The notes under the pieces are model-generated. The model ran no database searches. It was not told where the DNA came from and saw only the letters and a program-made list of their open reading frames with translations. A stretch of 56,225 nucleotides of DNA. Origin: Bacteroidota bacterium. GTDB taxonomy: Bacteria; Bacteroidota; Bacteroidia; B-17B0; Aurantibacillaceae. Where the stretch lies: positions 1 to 56,225 of the forward strand of contig JAJNBG010000028.1 in assembly GCA_021155905.1 (NCBI GenBank). The letters are read 5' to 3'. Below, in pieces: positions 1-8,503 of the stretch. The first letter of the stretch is position 1, and every line of letters begins with the position of its first letter. The translations under genes and the position numbers were made by a program.

Positions 1-1
1 C

Positions 2-805
2 GTGACACATTTTATTAATACATCAACAGGCTCCAATTTAACGTATTCATGGAATATTGATGGAACAACTTATTCAACAGCCAATCCGGTAGTTTATCTC
101 TTAAGTGGTTACCACAACGTGTCTTTATATACTTATTCAAATGGTTCCTTCTGCGACTCCATTGGTGGCTTAAATAGTTACCTGGTAAATAGCTGTAGCA
201 CAAATACAACAACCCCTGCTGGTTGCCAGGCCAATTCACAGTTCGTTATTTTTGCAGATTCTTCTAATACAGGGAATTATTTTGCATACAATCTGTCATC
301 GGGTTCTGGAAACTTATCTTACCTGTGGAACTTTGGCGACGGAACCTCTTCCACCCAGCAGTACCCTTTCCACCAGTACGCAGTGCCGGCTCAGTATATT
401 GTATGTTTAACCGTAACCGGTACTTATACTAACACATTTGGCGGAGTTACAACATGCTCTGATACTTACTGTGATTCATCCAGCGTGCAGAAGACTGCTG
501 CGTTTTTAATGAGTCAAATGAATGTTATTCCTCAAAGTGTCACTGGAATTAAACAAACTGAATTTTCAACCCTTATAAATGCCTATCCAAATCCCATGAC
601 GGATGAACTAACAATCGAATCCTCCGTTGTAGACAGTAAATTAACGTATATATTGATGGATGCTTTGGGCAGAACTATATTAAGCGGTAATTTGGAAAAC
701 TCCAAAGCGACTTTGAATACTGGTTCCCTGGCAAAAGGGTTCTATAGTCTCAGTCTCAGCAATGAAAAAGGTAATGCTTTAAAAACGATTAAATTGGTGA
801 AGTAA
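2..805 (+). CDS. Secreted PKD-domain protein with T9SS type A sorting domain (5' partial)
   Basis: The 5' part lies outside the window, so the apparent GTG at position 2 is not a real start. About 267 residues are visible. A PKD-like beta domain lies at about residues 85-155, with the hallmark stretch YLWNFGDGTSSTQQYPFHQY. The last ~75 residues are a type A T9SS C-terminal domain: the YPNPMTDELTIES start, a DALGR turn and the basic end LKTIKLVK. The protein is therefore probably exported by the type IX system and attached to the cell surface or released. The next gene is a close paralogue over the PKD and sorting regions. The ligand or function is unknown. A perfect hairpin terminator follows the stop. 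Confidence 0.85.
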   Translation: MTHFINTSTGSNLTYSWNIDGTTYSTANPVVYLLSGYHNVSLYTYSNGSFCDSIGGLNSYLVNSCSTNTTTPAGCQANSQFVIFADSSNTGNYFAYNLSSGSGNLSYLWNFGDGTSSTQQYPFHQYAVPAQYIVCLTVTGTYTNTFGGVTTCSDTYCDSSSVQKTAAFLMSQMNVIPQSVTGIKQTEFSTLINAYPNPMTDELTIESSVVDSKLTYILMDALGRTILSGNLENSKATLNTGSLAKGFYSLSLSNEKGNALKTIKLVK

Positions 806-825
806 CTGTTTAAGTCAAATACAGG

Positions 826-858
826 GCGTCTTGCAAAAAATTGCAAGACGCTTTTTTT
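826..858 (+). terminator. Intrinsic terminator
   Basis: Perfect 11-bp inverted repeat (GCGTCTTGCAA / TTGCAAGACGC) with an AAAA loop and a run of seven T, 20 bases after the stop of the first PKD protein. Confidence 0.9.
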
Positions 859-899
859 ATGGAATAAATGTTTTATCTTAGTAGAACAAACATATTATC

Positions 900-2522
900 A
901 TGAGAAATTTTTACTTATTGTTTTGCTTCACCTGTCTGAATATTATATGCATGGCACAAGTTCAAATGCAGATGAATCCATTAACCATGCAACCAAAAAA
1001 ACAATTCGCATTTGATAAATCTTCCTTTACAAAAGATAAGTTCGCAAAAACTTCTACCAATATAAATCAGGGTTGGTTTAATTATGGGCGTGCTACAGAA
1101 AATATGCTTGGAGTTACCAGTGATCTGTATTCGAATTATTTATTCCCGGATTCTTTAGGTTACGGTGAATTTGGCGTTGGAAACTTCGCGCCATGCTGGG
1201 TCCATCATCTCGCAGAATTAGTGGATTTCAGATCCGTGATGTTTTCAAACGACATATCAACTAATTGGTTAGCAAATAGCACGTCTCCTTTTGCCATAGA
1301 TTCTATGTCGATATTATATGCTTACACAAGAAATCATCCTAATCCAAATATTGTAGATACCTTAATTTTTACCGTATTTGATAATACAACACCTGGCAAT
1401 ATGATGTTAGAACATTTTACCGGTACAATAGCTGCCAATTATGGAGTTGACACGCTGCCGTTTGAATTGTTAGGATATAACTCTGCCAATAATATAATTG
1501 CTACTCCAACCATAAATACTCAACCACAAAATACCCCGGCGGGACAATACAAATTTAAAGTTTTATTAACCATGGCAGATACTGCTGTTGTAATGTATAA
1601 AGAGAAAAAATTCAGCTTGCCAATTCCTTTTTCTTCAAATGCAGGAAAGCTGATAGTCGCTGATATCATGTTTAAACCAGGTTATGCTTATAGTCTTGGG
1701 GATCATATTGGCACAACAGGAAATGCTTTCTATTTTACTTCATTGGAAGAAAATGGCGGTGGAAGTTTCATGAATCATATCGATTGTAGTTTTGGATCAT
1801 ATCTGTGTGACAACAGTATGTCTTATGTTATAACCCAGGATGTTCGTTATGATAACGCTGGCGCTTGGAATTTCTATTATACCCCTACTATTGCATTTAC
1901 GGCGCCGTACGCATTTGAACATCATCAAATCTCATTTCATCTGACCGATAGTGTTTCTTGCGTAGCAAATTCTCAATTTTCGGTGGTTCCCGACACAACA
2001 ACTCTCGGCAACTATTCCGCTTACAATAATTCATGGGGGACAGGTGCGCTCACTTATGTTTGGGACTTTGGCGATGGCAATACTTCAACTCTGCAGTATC
2101 CCTCACATCAATATGCAGTTCCCGGTCAATATATTGTTTGCTTAACAGCATCATCTAATACTGGAAGCATGACCTGTTCAGATTATTACTGCGATTCGTC
2201 CAGTGTACAAAAGCCTGCTGGTTTTTTGATGAGTCAGTTTAATGTGATACCACAAATTGTCACCAGTATAAAGTCAGAAAGTGATTTTAAAATTAATACA
2301 TACCCAAACCCAATAGCTGATCAGTTAATCATTGAGACCAATTCCAATGATAACAAATTAACTTATGCGTTGATTGATGCGCTTGGCAGAACAGTGCTAA
2401 CAGGTAACATCGAAAACTCTAAAGCAACTTTAAATACAAGCATACTGGCCAAAGGGTTTTATAATTTAAGCATTACGAACAAAGAAGGCCGTTCGCTAAA
2501 AACGATCAAATTGGTGAAGTAA
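900..2522 (+). CDS. Secreted PKD-domain protein with T9SS type A sorting domain
   Basis: 540 residues. An N-terminal signal peptide (hydrophobic stretch ending CMAQ at about residue 20) is followed by ~330 residues of unrecognised beta-rich sequence. A PKD domain at about 355-440 contains YVWDFGDGNTSTLQYPSHQY. The C-terminal type A T9SS sorting domain at about 465-540 starts YPNPIADQL and ends LKTIKLVK. The last ~190 residues are strongly similar to those of the preceding gene, including the shared CDSSSVQK and LMSQ...NVIPQ linker, so the two are tandem paralogues. The N-terminal region may be the functional domain; I do not recognise it. Export through the outer membrane by T9SS is inferred from family knowledge. 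Confidence 0.88.
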   Translation: MRNFYLLFCFTCLNIICMAQVQMQMNPLTMQPKKQFAFDKSSFTKDKFAKTSTNINQGWFNYGRATENMLGVTSDLYSNYLFPDSLGYGEFGVGNFAPCWVHHLAELVDFRSVMFSNDISTNWLANSTSPFAIDSMSILYAYTRNHPNPNIVDTLIFTVFDNTTPGNMMLEHFTGTIAANYGVDTLPFELLGYNSANNIIATPTINTQPQNTPAGQYKFKVLLTMADTAVVMYKEKKFSLPIPFSSNAGKLIVADIMFKPGYAYSLGDHIGTTGNAFYFTSLEENGGGSFMNHIDCSFGSYLCDNSMSYVITQDVRYDNAGAWNFYYTPTIAFTAPYAFEHHQISFHLTDSVSCVANSQFSVVPDTTTLGNYSAYNNSWGTGALTYVWDFGDGNTSTLQYPSHQYAVPGQYIVCLTASSNTGSMTCSDYYCDSSSVQKPAGFLMSQFNVIPQIVTSIKSESDFKINTYPNPIADQLIIETNSNDNKLTYALIDALGRTVLTGNIENSKATLNTSILAKGFYNLSITNKEGRSLKTIKLVK

Positions 2523-2543
2523 GATTCTTCACATAATAATAAA

Positions 2544-2573
2544 AAAGCCCGCTATCAAATAATAGCGGGCTTT
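2544..2573. terminator. Bidirectional terminator between convergent genes
   Basis: GCCCGCTAT (2547-2555) pairs with ATAGCGGGC (2562-2570). The stem is extended by AAA/TTT and flanked by a six-A run, which is the T tract on the minus strand. It sits between the PKD gene (plus) and rng (minus) and is stronger for rng. Confidence 0.85.
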
Positions 2574-2595
2574 CTATATGTATAAATTTCCAAAA

Positions 2596-4152
2596 TTAAA
2601 TCACTATTTCGTCCAGATCCTTATTTAAAAAATGGTATTCCATAAACGCATAGCTATCGGATTTGATGACCTTGATCCACTGTTTGTATTCAAAGTACCA
2701 TTTCCATTGCTTGCTTCTGAAAAGACCACCTTGCTTTAAATAACCTTCGATATATGGATGCACGCAAAGCGTGATATCTTTCGCGGCCTGCTCCTTAACA
2801 ATAAAACGCAAAGCATTCTCTATTTGTTCAACAAACAAAATACTTGGCTGAACTTTACCGGTTCCATTGCAGCTAGGGCAGGATTCCAATACCTCAACAT
2901 TTACCTCCGGGCGTAAGCGCTGACGGGTAATCTGGATCAGGCCGAATTTACTTGGAGGTAAAATATTGTGCCGGGCTCTGTCCGACTTCATTTCTTCTTT
3001 TAACTTGTCAAACAGTAATTTTCTGTTTTCCGGATTATGTAAATCGATGAAATCAATTACAATAATTCCACCCATATCTCTTAGTCGTAACTGACGGGCC
3101 ACTTCAACAGCAGCTTCTAAGTTTACTTCTAAAGCATTTTCTTCCTGGGACTTATCACTCTTCGAGCGGTTTCCACTGTTCACATCAAACACGTGCAATG
3201 CCTCGGTATGTTCTACAACGAGGTAAGCACCGCTTTTCATGAATACGGTTTTCCCGAACAATGATTTTATCTGGCGATCGATTCCAAAATTATCAAAAAT
3301 AGGAACCTTGCCTGTGTAATGCTTTAAAATGTCAACTTTATCCGGAGAAATGGTTCTGATATAAGATTTCAAATCATCATACACTCTTTCGCTGTTCACA
3401 TGAATCGCATTGAACGAAGCATTTAAGAAATCTCTTAAAATGGCATTTGTTCTGTCTACTTCTCCTAATAAACGGAAAGGTGGTTCAGACGTTTGCAATG
3501 CCTTAAAGCATTCCTCCCATTTGGAAACCAGGTCAGCAACGTCGCCTTCAATATCAGAAACTGATTTTCCTTCCGCTACCGTTCTTACAATTACACCAAA
3601 GTTTTTTGGTTTAATGCTTTGAATCAAGGCTTTGAGTCTTGTTTTTTCCTCACTGCTCCTAATCTTGGAAGAAACAGATACTTTATCAGAAAATGGGATC
3701 AATACGATGTATCTTCCCGCTATTGAAATCTCAGTTGTAATTCTTGGTCCTTTAGATGAAATAGGTTCTTTGGCAACCTGGACTAAAACATACTGTCCCG
3801 GTTTAACTGCCTCATTGATCTTCCCATCTTTATTGATGTTCCCTTCATTTTTAAAATACATTAAATTGCTCACATTCTGTTTACCGGAACGAACAGCATC
3901 AACGTATTTAAATAACGAATTGGCCTGAGGGCCTAAATCCAGATAATGCAAAAATGCATCTTTCTCGTATCCCACGTCCACAAAGGCTGCATTCAATCCG
4001 GTCATTACCTTCTTAACTTTGCCCAGGTAGATATCGCCTACCGAAAATTTTATGTTATTTTTTTCTTTATGAAGTTCTATTAAACGCTTATCGTTCAATA
4101 GCCCTATAACAACTTCGTTAGGCGTAGAATTTATTACTAGTTCTACGTTCAC
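2596..4152 (-). CDS. rng: Ribonuclease E/G family protein (RNase G)
   Basis: 518 residues, the usual size for RNase G and much shorter than full RNase E. An N-terminal S1-like RNA-binding region (about 36-130, IYLGKVKKVMTGLNAAFVDVG) is followed by the RNase H-like catalytic core. The two metal-binding Asp residues appear as D323 in VFDVNSG and D367 in VIDFIDLHNPENR. The CPSCNG zinc-link motif (about 425-430) supports dimerisation. The family endonucleolytically cleaves single-stranded RNA, matures 16S rRNA 5' ends and turns over mRNA. The start chosen is MNVELVINS, immediately before the conserved N-terminal strand. The gene runs away from the HU operon and shares the terminator with the PKD gene. 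Confidence 0.93.
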   Translation of the reverse strand: MNVELVINSTPNEVVIGLLNDKRLIELHKEKNNIKFSVGDIYLGKVKKVMTGLNAAFVDVGYEKDAFLHYLDLGPQANSLFKYVDAVRSGKQNVSNLMYFKNEGNINKDGKINEAVKPGQYVLVQVAKEPISSKGPRITTEISIAGRYIVLIPFSDKVSVSSKIRSSEEKTRLKALIQSIKPKNFGVIVRTVAEGKSVSDIEGDVADLVSKWEECFKALQTSEPPFRLLGEVDRTNAILRDFLNASFNAIHVNSERVYDDLKSYIRTISPDKVDILKHYTGKVPIFDNFGIDRQIKSLFGKTVFMKSGAYLVVEHTEALHVFDVNSGNRSKSDKSQEENALEVNLEAAVEVARQLRLRDMGGIIVIDFIDLHNPENRKLLFDKLKEEMKSDRARHNILPPSKFGLIQITRQRLRPEVNVEVLESCPSCNGTGKVQPSILFVEQIENALRFIVKEQAAKDITLCVHPYIEGYLKQGGLFRSKQWKWYFEYKQWIKVIKSDSYAFMEYHFLNKDLDEIVI

Positions 4153-4364
4153 TTTTAAATAGTTTTAATGGCCGCTACGAAAAAATTGCTTTTTTGTCGT
4201 TAAACTTCATTTTTCAAATGCCCATTTACAAAGGTAAACTGCGCTTTTAAAAACTCGTTTGCCTAAAAAAATCAAATTTTTAGAGGCGTCCTAATTTATA
4301 TATAAATAACGTTTTGCCTGCTTCAACGACAATAAGTGCCAGCAAACAATAACGTACACAAATA

Positions 4365-4402
4365 ACACAAACGGTAAGACCAAATTGTCTTTCCGTTTGT
4401 GT
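4365..4402. other. Long imperfect hairpin between small ribosomal-protein gene and rng
   Basis: Arms 4365-4374 (ACACAAACGG) and 4393-4402 (CCGTTTGTGT) are perfect complements. The inner arms AAGAC (4376-4380) and GTCTT (4387-4391) continue the stem across a single T-T mismatch, leaving a 6-base loop. It lies in the ~290-bp gap upstream of rng and downstream of the HU-TPR-small protein operon. No long T run follows on either strand, so it could be an RNA-processing or leader structure rather than a classic terminator. Confidence 0.6.
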
Positions 4403-4415
4403 ATAATCTTTTTAG

Positions 4416-4441
4416 AAAAATCTAATCAGCGTCAGCTGATT
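4416..4441 (-). terminator. Weak intrinsic terminator overlapping a stop codon
   Basis: AATCAGC (4424-4430) and GCTGATT (4435-4441) form a 7-bp stem with a 4-base loop. On the minus strand it is followed by AGATTTTT. The stem begins inside the stop codon of the 29-residue protein. Confidence 0.5.
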
Positions 4442-4529
4442 ATTTTTTCTTATGACGGTTCTTTCTCAAACGTTTTTTGCGTTTGTGTGTCGCCATCTTA
4501 TGTCTTTTTCTTTTCTTTCCGCTTGGCAT
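4440..4529 (-). CDS. AURKAIP1/COX24-domain small basic ribosomal-type protein (mS38/bS22-like), 29 aa
   Basis: A 29-codon frame from ATG (4527-4529) to TAA (4440-4442). The product begins MPSGKKRKRHK and continues MATHKRKKRLRKNRHKKK; more than half of its residues are Lys or Arg. This pattern matches the very small AURKAIP1/COX24-domain proteins annotated throughout Bacteroidota. By family they relate to mitochondrial mS38 and the actinobacterial small-subunit protein bS22, which sit near the decoding centre. The first 32 bases overlap the 3' end of the upstream TPR gene in another frame, so translation is probably coupled. An internal ATG (M12) could give an 18-residue form, but the MPSGKK start is the family-typical one. 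The ribosomal role is inferred from homology. Confidence 0.85.
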   Translation of the reverse strand: MPSGKKRKRHKMATHKRKKRLRKNRHKKK

Positions 4530-5319
4530 AATCTGCCATGGCATCCTCTGTGACACCCGCGTATTTTTCCAGCATTTCTATTGTTTTGTCTTTTCGGCCC
4601 TGCTGCTCATAAGCATCCGCCAAATGCAAATAAGCTTCAATGTATAAAGGATCAATACTCAATACTTTTTCAAAGCGCCTGATTGCCTTATCCCACTGCT
4701 GTGATTTGACAGAAAAAAAAGCAAAGCTCAACTGCAGTTTCACATTATTACTGTCTGTTTTTTCAACCTCACGCAGTAAACCGATTCCTTTCATCGGATC
4801 TTTTCCGTCTTCTACGAAACAAGCCGCCAACTGAATCTTCGCATCCACATTTTTTGGATCTTTTTCAATTGCTTTTTCATAACAACGGATAGCGCTTTGG
4901 TACAAAGCCGGTATCTCATTATTATCTTTTGTAAAACGCACCGAGTAATAATACCGGTCACCTGCTTTACTATAAGCAGAAGACGTTTGTATTCTTTGAG
5001 CAGTTTGTTCTACAAAATAAGCCGCAAAATCAGGTCTTTTTTGTTTATCCCAAAATTGCACAACAGGAACAAAAGCAGTATCAGCTTTCGATGAATTAGC
5101 ATTTGCTAATAATATATCGTAGGCAGATTTTTCTTCCGGTTTCAGGGATTTGGTAGCCGCTGTGATGAATGTTTCCAAACTAAGAGTTTCAGTTTTAGAA
5201 GCGGCATTCTCATGGCTTTCCAGTTTTCCCGGTTGTGTTTTTGGTGCAAGAAATAAAAGAACGAATAAAACAACAGCTGTTATTAATAACCCAATCTGCG
5301 TTTTACGAGTTAATGTCAT
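4498..5319 (-). CDS. Membrane-anchored TPR-repeat protein
   Basis: 273 residues. A short basic N-terminus is followed by one membrane segment (about 9-26, GLLITAVVLFVLLFLAP), then an alpha-helical periplasmic part. TPR-type repeats are visible around residues 145-250 (AIRCYEKAIEKDPKNVDAKIQ; AIRRFEKVLSIDPLYIEAYLH). TPR proteins are scaffolds for protein contacts; the partner is unknown. The ATG overlaps the stop of the HU gene by one base (TAATG), and the gene's own 3' end overlaps the 29-residue ribosomal-type gene by 32 bases. The three genes therefore form a compact transcription unit, probably driven by the promoter upstream of HU. Confidence 0.85.
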   Translation of the reverse strand: MTLTRKTQIGLLITAVVLFVLLFLAPKTQPGKLESHENAASKTETLSLETFITAATKSLKPEEKSAYDILLANANSSKADTAFVPVVQFWDKQKRPDFAAYFVEQTAQRIQTSSAYSKAGDRYYYSVRFTKDNNEIPALYQSAIRCYEKAIEKDPKNVDAKIQLAACFVEDGKDPMKGIGLLREVEKTDSNNVKLQLSFAFFSVKSQQWDKAIRRFEKVLSIDPLYIEAYLHLADAYEQQGRKDKTIEMLEKYAGVTEDAMADYAKRKEKKKT

Positions 5320-5636
5320 TATTCAATTTGTTTATTATCCAGTGGTTCAGCCACTTTCACATTACGTTTTACTCTTTCGCTAAATGTTTTAGCGGGTTTA
5401 AATGCCGGGATAAAATGTGCCGGGATAACAACAGTTGTATTTTTTGAGATGTTACGGCCAACTTTTTCAGCACGTTTTTTCACTACAAAAGTTCCAAATC
5501 CGCGTAAATACACGTTTTTTCCTTCAGTCATGGAGGTACGGATAGATTTCATGAAAGCTTCCACGGTAGTCTGTACAACTATCTTCTCAATACCTGTTTT
5601 TTCTGAAATTTCGTTTACTATATCTGCTTTAGTCAT
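5319..5636 (-). CDS. HU/IHF family DNA-binding protein
   Basis: 105 residues, full length for the family. The N-terminal helices TKADIVNEISEKTGIEK are followed by the beta-arm core with GFGTFVVKKRAEKVGRNI, where the family usually has GFGxFxxxxRxxRxGRNP. The Pro of the arm tip is replaced here (NISKNTTVVIPAHFIPAFKPAK). The C-terminus has about 10 extra residues. HU proteins bend and package DNA as dimers. It is the first gene of the HU - TPR - small basic protein unit and is divergent from the PASTA gene. A good promoter match lies 49-76 bases upstream. Confidence 0.93.
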   Translation of the reverse strand: MTKADIVNEISEKTGIEKIVVQTTVEAFMKSIRTSMTEGKNVYLRGFGTFVVKKRAEKVGRNISKNTTVVIPAHFIPAFKPAKTFSERVKRNVKVAEPLDNKQIE

Positions 5637-5684
5637 TTATACAAAATATTTACAATCAGCGATTTAAAATTGAAAATCGGGCTG

Positions 5685-5712
5685 CAAAGATATGCTTTTT
5701 ATTGTAAATCAA
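5685..5712 (-). promoter_or_regulatory. Bacteroidota-type promoter for the HU operon
   Basis: On the minus strand TATCTTTG (5692-5685) matches the TAnnTTTG -7 consensus exactly. TTG (5712-5710) lies 17 bases upstream as a -33 element. The leader to the HU ATG would be roughly 40 bases. Confidence 0.6.
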
Positions 5713-5874
5713 AAATTTAGGCGGTTTTTTTTGAATAATTTTCGGTGATTCGATGCATTTTTAACGAAATACCTCTGTAGACCAAATATAAAACTTTAAC
5801 CGCGGCCTTGTTTAATTCACTTACCTCCACCCTCTCTTTTCCCTATTTTGAGTATATTAGCACTCTGTATCATT

Positions 5875-6480
5875 ATGAAGGATTTTTTCGGATATATCAA
5901 ATCAAAAGTTTTTGTTAAACATTTTATACTTGCCATCGTTTGCCTGGCTTTTGTTTTATGGGCATTATTTAAATTACTGGGTGTTTATACCCATCACGGG
6001 GAAACTGCTGAAGTGCCTGATTTTAAAGGAAAAACAATTTCTGAATTGGATGCTTTTGTAACCGACAAACATGTTGGCTATTTAATCATTGACAGTATTT
6101 ATGATCCTAAAGAAAAATCCGGAATTGTTATCAAACAGGATCCGGAGGCTAAATCACTGGTAAAACACAATAGAATTATCTATTTATACGTTACTAGCAC
6201 ACAGGCGCCGCAAATGGCAATGCCCAAGCTGGTTGACAGAAGTACGCGCCAGGCAGTATTTATGATTGAAAGCTATGGTCTCAGGGTTGGAAAAATTACG
6301 GAAATAGCCGGTGATTGTAAGGGTTGTGTATTGAAACAGTATTTTAATGGTAAAGAAATAGCTCCCGGCGACGCTATTAAAAAAGGAAGTAAAATAGATT
6401 TGGCAGTTGGAAAGAAAGAAGAGGGCTACAATGTCCCGGTTGACTCCACGACTGCTATGAATGAACCTGAAGAAAATTAA
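5875..6480 (+). CDS. PASTA-domain membrane protein
   Basis: 201 residues from ATG 5875. An in-frame TTG at 5848 is possible, but the ATG starts the typical MKDFFGYIKSK N-terminus. One membrane segment (about 17-38) is followed by two PASTA repeats (about 45-112 and 114-190), with signatures VPDFKGKTISELDAF, GIVIKQDPEAKSLVKHNR and MPKLVDRSTRQAVFMIESYG. In other proteins PASTA repeats bind peptidoglycan or muropeptides; no kinase or penicillin-binding domain is attached here. It lies just upstream of a T9SS protein gene and rluD on the same strand. The role is probably in the cell envelope and the substrate is unproven. Confidence 0.85.
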   Translation: MKDFFGYIKSKVFVKHFILAIVCLAFVLWALFKLLGVYTHHGETAEVPDFKGKTISELDAFVTDKHVGYLIIDSIYDPKEKSGIVIKQDPEAKSLVKHNRIIYLYVTSTQAPQMAMPKLVDRSTRQAVFMIESYGLRVGKITEIAGDCKGCVLKQYFNGKEIAPGDAIKKGSKIDLAVGKKEEGYNVPVDSTTAMNEPEEN

Positions 6481-6493
6481 AGAAATTCCGAAG

Positions 6494-8416
6494 ATGCACT
6501 TAAAGACATTGGTTAAACATATTTTTATTCTACTCAGCTTTGTAAGCACTGCTTATGCCCAGGAACAACTCGTGCCATTAAGCAGTAATATGGAGTTATC
6601 TAAAGTTATTTACTCGAAAGCTTTGAATAAAACCACAACCACAGCCCCATTAAATCTTCCTTTCTTTGACGACTTTTCCTATGCGTATAAATCACCCAAT
6701 CCTTCATCGGCTAATTGGATAGATTCTTCGAGTGTGTATGTAAACACCGGTTTTGGTATTGCTCCAATAACCTTAGGCGTGGCTACCTTTGACGGGCTTA
6801 ACAAAAAAGGCTTTCCTTATTTCATCAATAACCCGGTAAGTTATTCCGGCCCTTCCGATTTTTTAATATCAAGGCCAATCAACCTCGAAGCAACTTCTTC
6901 CCACGTTTACAGTCCTGCTGATACGATTTATATGAGCTTTTATTACCAGGCCGAAGGGAACGGTGAAGCGCCAGAGCCTAATGATTCTTTATCTCTTGAT
7001 TTTTATAAGCCCAGGCAAAAGGCCTGGAAAAAAGTTTGGGGCGTAAAGGGATATAATCCCAGTGCCACGGATACTAATTTCTATAGAGTGAGAGTGCCGA
7101 TTGCTGACACCTCCTATTGCGATAGTTTATTTCAGTTTCGCTTCAGAAACAGAGGCACAGCTAGCGGAAGCCTTGATCACTGGCATTTGGATTATGTGCA
7201 AATCAAGATGTCGTATTTTTATAACGATACAGTTCCTGATGACATTGCTTTTGCTTATAAACCCAGCTCCTTTTTAAAAAATTATTCGGTGATGCCATAC
7301 AGGCAATATGACACCTTAGAAAGAGCGCCTAAATTCAGAAACTATATTCGAAGTAATTTTAAAGACCCAAAGGCCTGTGATTATAATTATACGATAAGTT
7401 CTAATACCGGGACTGTTGCGACTGACCCATACGGCGCTTTTGACAACCCTGGAATTTTGCCTTTTTTAAATAATGGATACTATATTGGAAATGCCGCTAC
7501 TCCGATATTTACCTTACAACCTTTCCCTGTCTCCTTCAGTGATTCAGCAATTTATACGATTAAGCATGTGTTGTCAACCACTGTTGCCAGTGACACTAAA
7601 AAATCGAATGATACCGTCGTTCACATCCAGCGATTTACCAATTACTATGCATATGATGACGGAACTGCGGAACTGGCATATTACCTGAATACTTATGGCG
7701 CCAAAACAGCCGTTCGTTTTGAACTGAATGTTCTGGATACGTTAAAATCCGTACGTATTTATTTTGACCCCGTTATTGATGGCGGGGCTATCCAGCAGTC
7801 GTCATTCAGAATCGTGGTATGGGATAATGGAGGGGGCATGCCCGGAAGTATTATTTACAAAGACAGTCTAATGTATCCGGCTTATATTTCGGGTTGTAAC
7901 AACTTAATAAAGAACTATAACTTAACGTCTTGTTTACCATTGACCGCAGGCACTTATTACATCGGTATTCAGCAAACTACCGATCAGCCTTTAAACATCG
8001 GCTTTGACAGGAACACGAATCATAAAGATGCTTTATATTACGATATTTCCGGAAGCTGGGTTCAATCAGAAATTGCCGGCTCCATCATGATTAATCCGGT
8101 CATGGGCTGCGCTATAACTACTGAACTGGTAGATTGTAATACGCCAACGGTTGGTGTTACTGAACACACGAAGAACAATGAAATAAAATTGTATCCTAAT
8201 CCGGCTCAAAATTATTTTACGATCACTGATAATGCAAATCAATTAGAAAACACAACCATGGAAATTCTCAACTCATTGGGCCAACTTGTTCTTACAAAAA
8301 CTATTGATAGTAACGCGCACATAGACATCAGCAATTTACCGGATGGTTTATATTTTATACATTTAAAAGGCAGGGACAAAAACTTTAGTTCACAAAAACT
8401 GCTTATTTCCAGATAA
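6494..8416 (+). CDS. Secreted T9SS type A sorting-domain protein
   Basis: About 640 residues from ATG 6494, giving a clean signal peptide MHLKTLVKHIFILLSFVSTAYAQ. An upstream in-frame ATG at 6461 overlaps the PASTA gene and adds 11 charged residues that would spoil the signal. The body is beta-rich, with a jelly-roll-like region (about 45-240, LNLPFFDDFSYAYKSPNPSSANW, LDHWHLDYVQIKM) and later Ig-like sequence. The C-terminal ~80 residues are a type A sorting domain (IKLYPNPAQNYFTIT, LNSLGQLVLTK, end SSQKLLISR). It is probably a surface or released protein delivered by the type IX system; the catalytic or binding role is not recognised. Confidence 0.87.
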   Translation: MHLKTLVKHIFILLSFVSTAYAQEQLVPLSSNMELSKVIYSKALNKTTTTAPLNLPFFDDFSYAYKSPNPSSANWIDSSSVYVNTGFGIAPITLGVATFDGLNKKGFPYFINNPVSYSGPSDFLISRPINLEATSSHVYSPADTIYMSFYYQAEGNGEAPEPNDSLSLDFYKPRQKAWKKVWGVKGYNPSATDTNFYRVRVPIADTSYCDSLFQFRFRNRGTASGSLDHWHLDYVQIKMSYFYNDTVPDDIAFAYKPSSFLKNYSVMPYRQYDTLERAPKFRNYIRSNFKDPKACDYNYTISSNTGTVATDPYGAFDNPGILPFLNNGYYIGNAATPIFTLQPFPVSFSDSAIYTIKHVLSTTVASDTKKSNDTVVHIQRFTNYYAYDDGTAELAYYLNTYGAKTAVRFELNVLDTLKSVRIYFDPVIDGGAIQQSSFRIVVWDNGGGMPGSIIYKDSLMYPAYISGCNNLIKNYNLTSCLPLTAGTYYIGIQQTTDQPLNIGFDRNTNHKDALYYDISGSWVQSEIAGSIMINPVMGCAITTELVDCNTPTVGVTEHTKNNEIKLYPNPAQNYFTITDNANQLENTTMEILNSLGQLVLTKTIDSNAHIDISNLPDGLYFIHLKGRDKNFSSQKLLISR

Positions 8417-8503
8417 CATGAAACATCCGTGTTTGCCATATACAACATGAGTAACTAAACCCGATATACCATTTTATTACAAAAAGACAATAATCAAGAC
8501 TAA

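Noticed and set aside
3410..3928. Opposite-strand open frames inside rng
   Set aside because: They overlap a clear RNase G gene and encode no recognisable domain.
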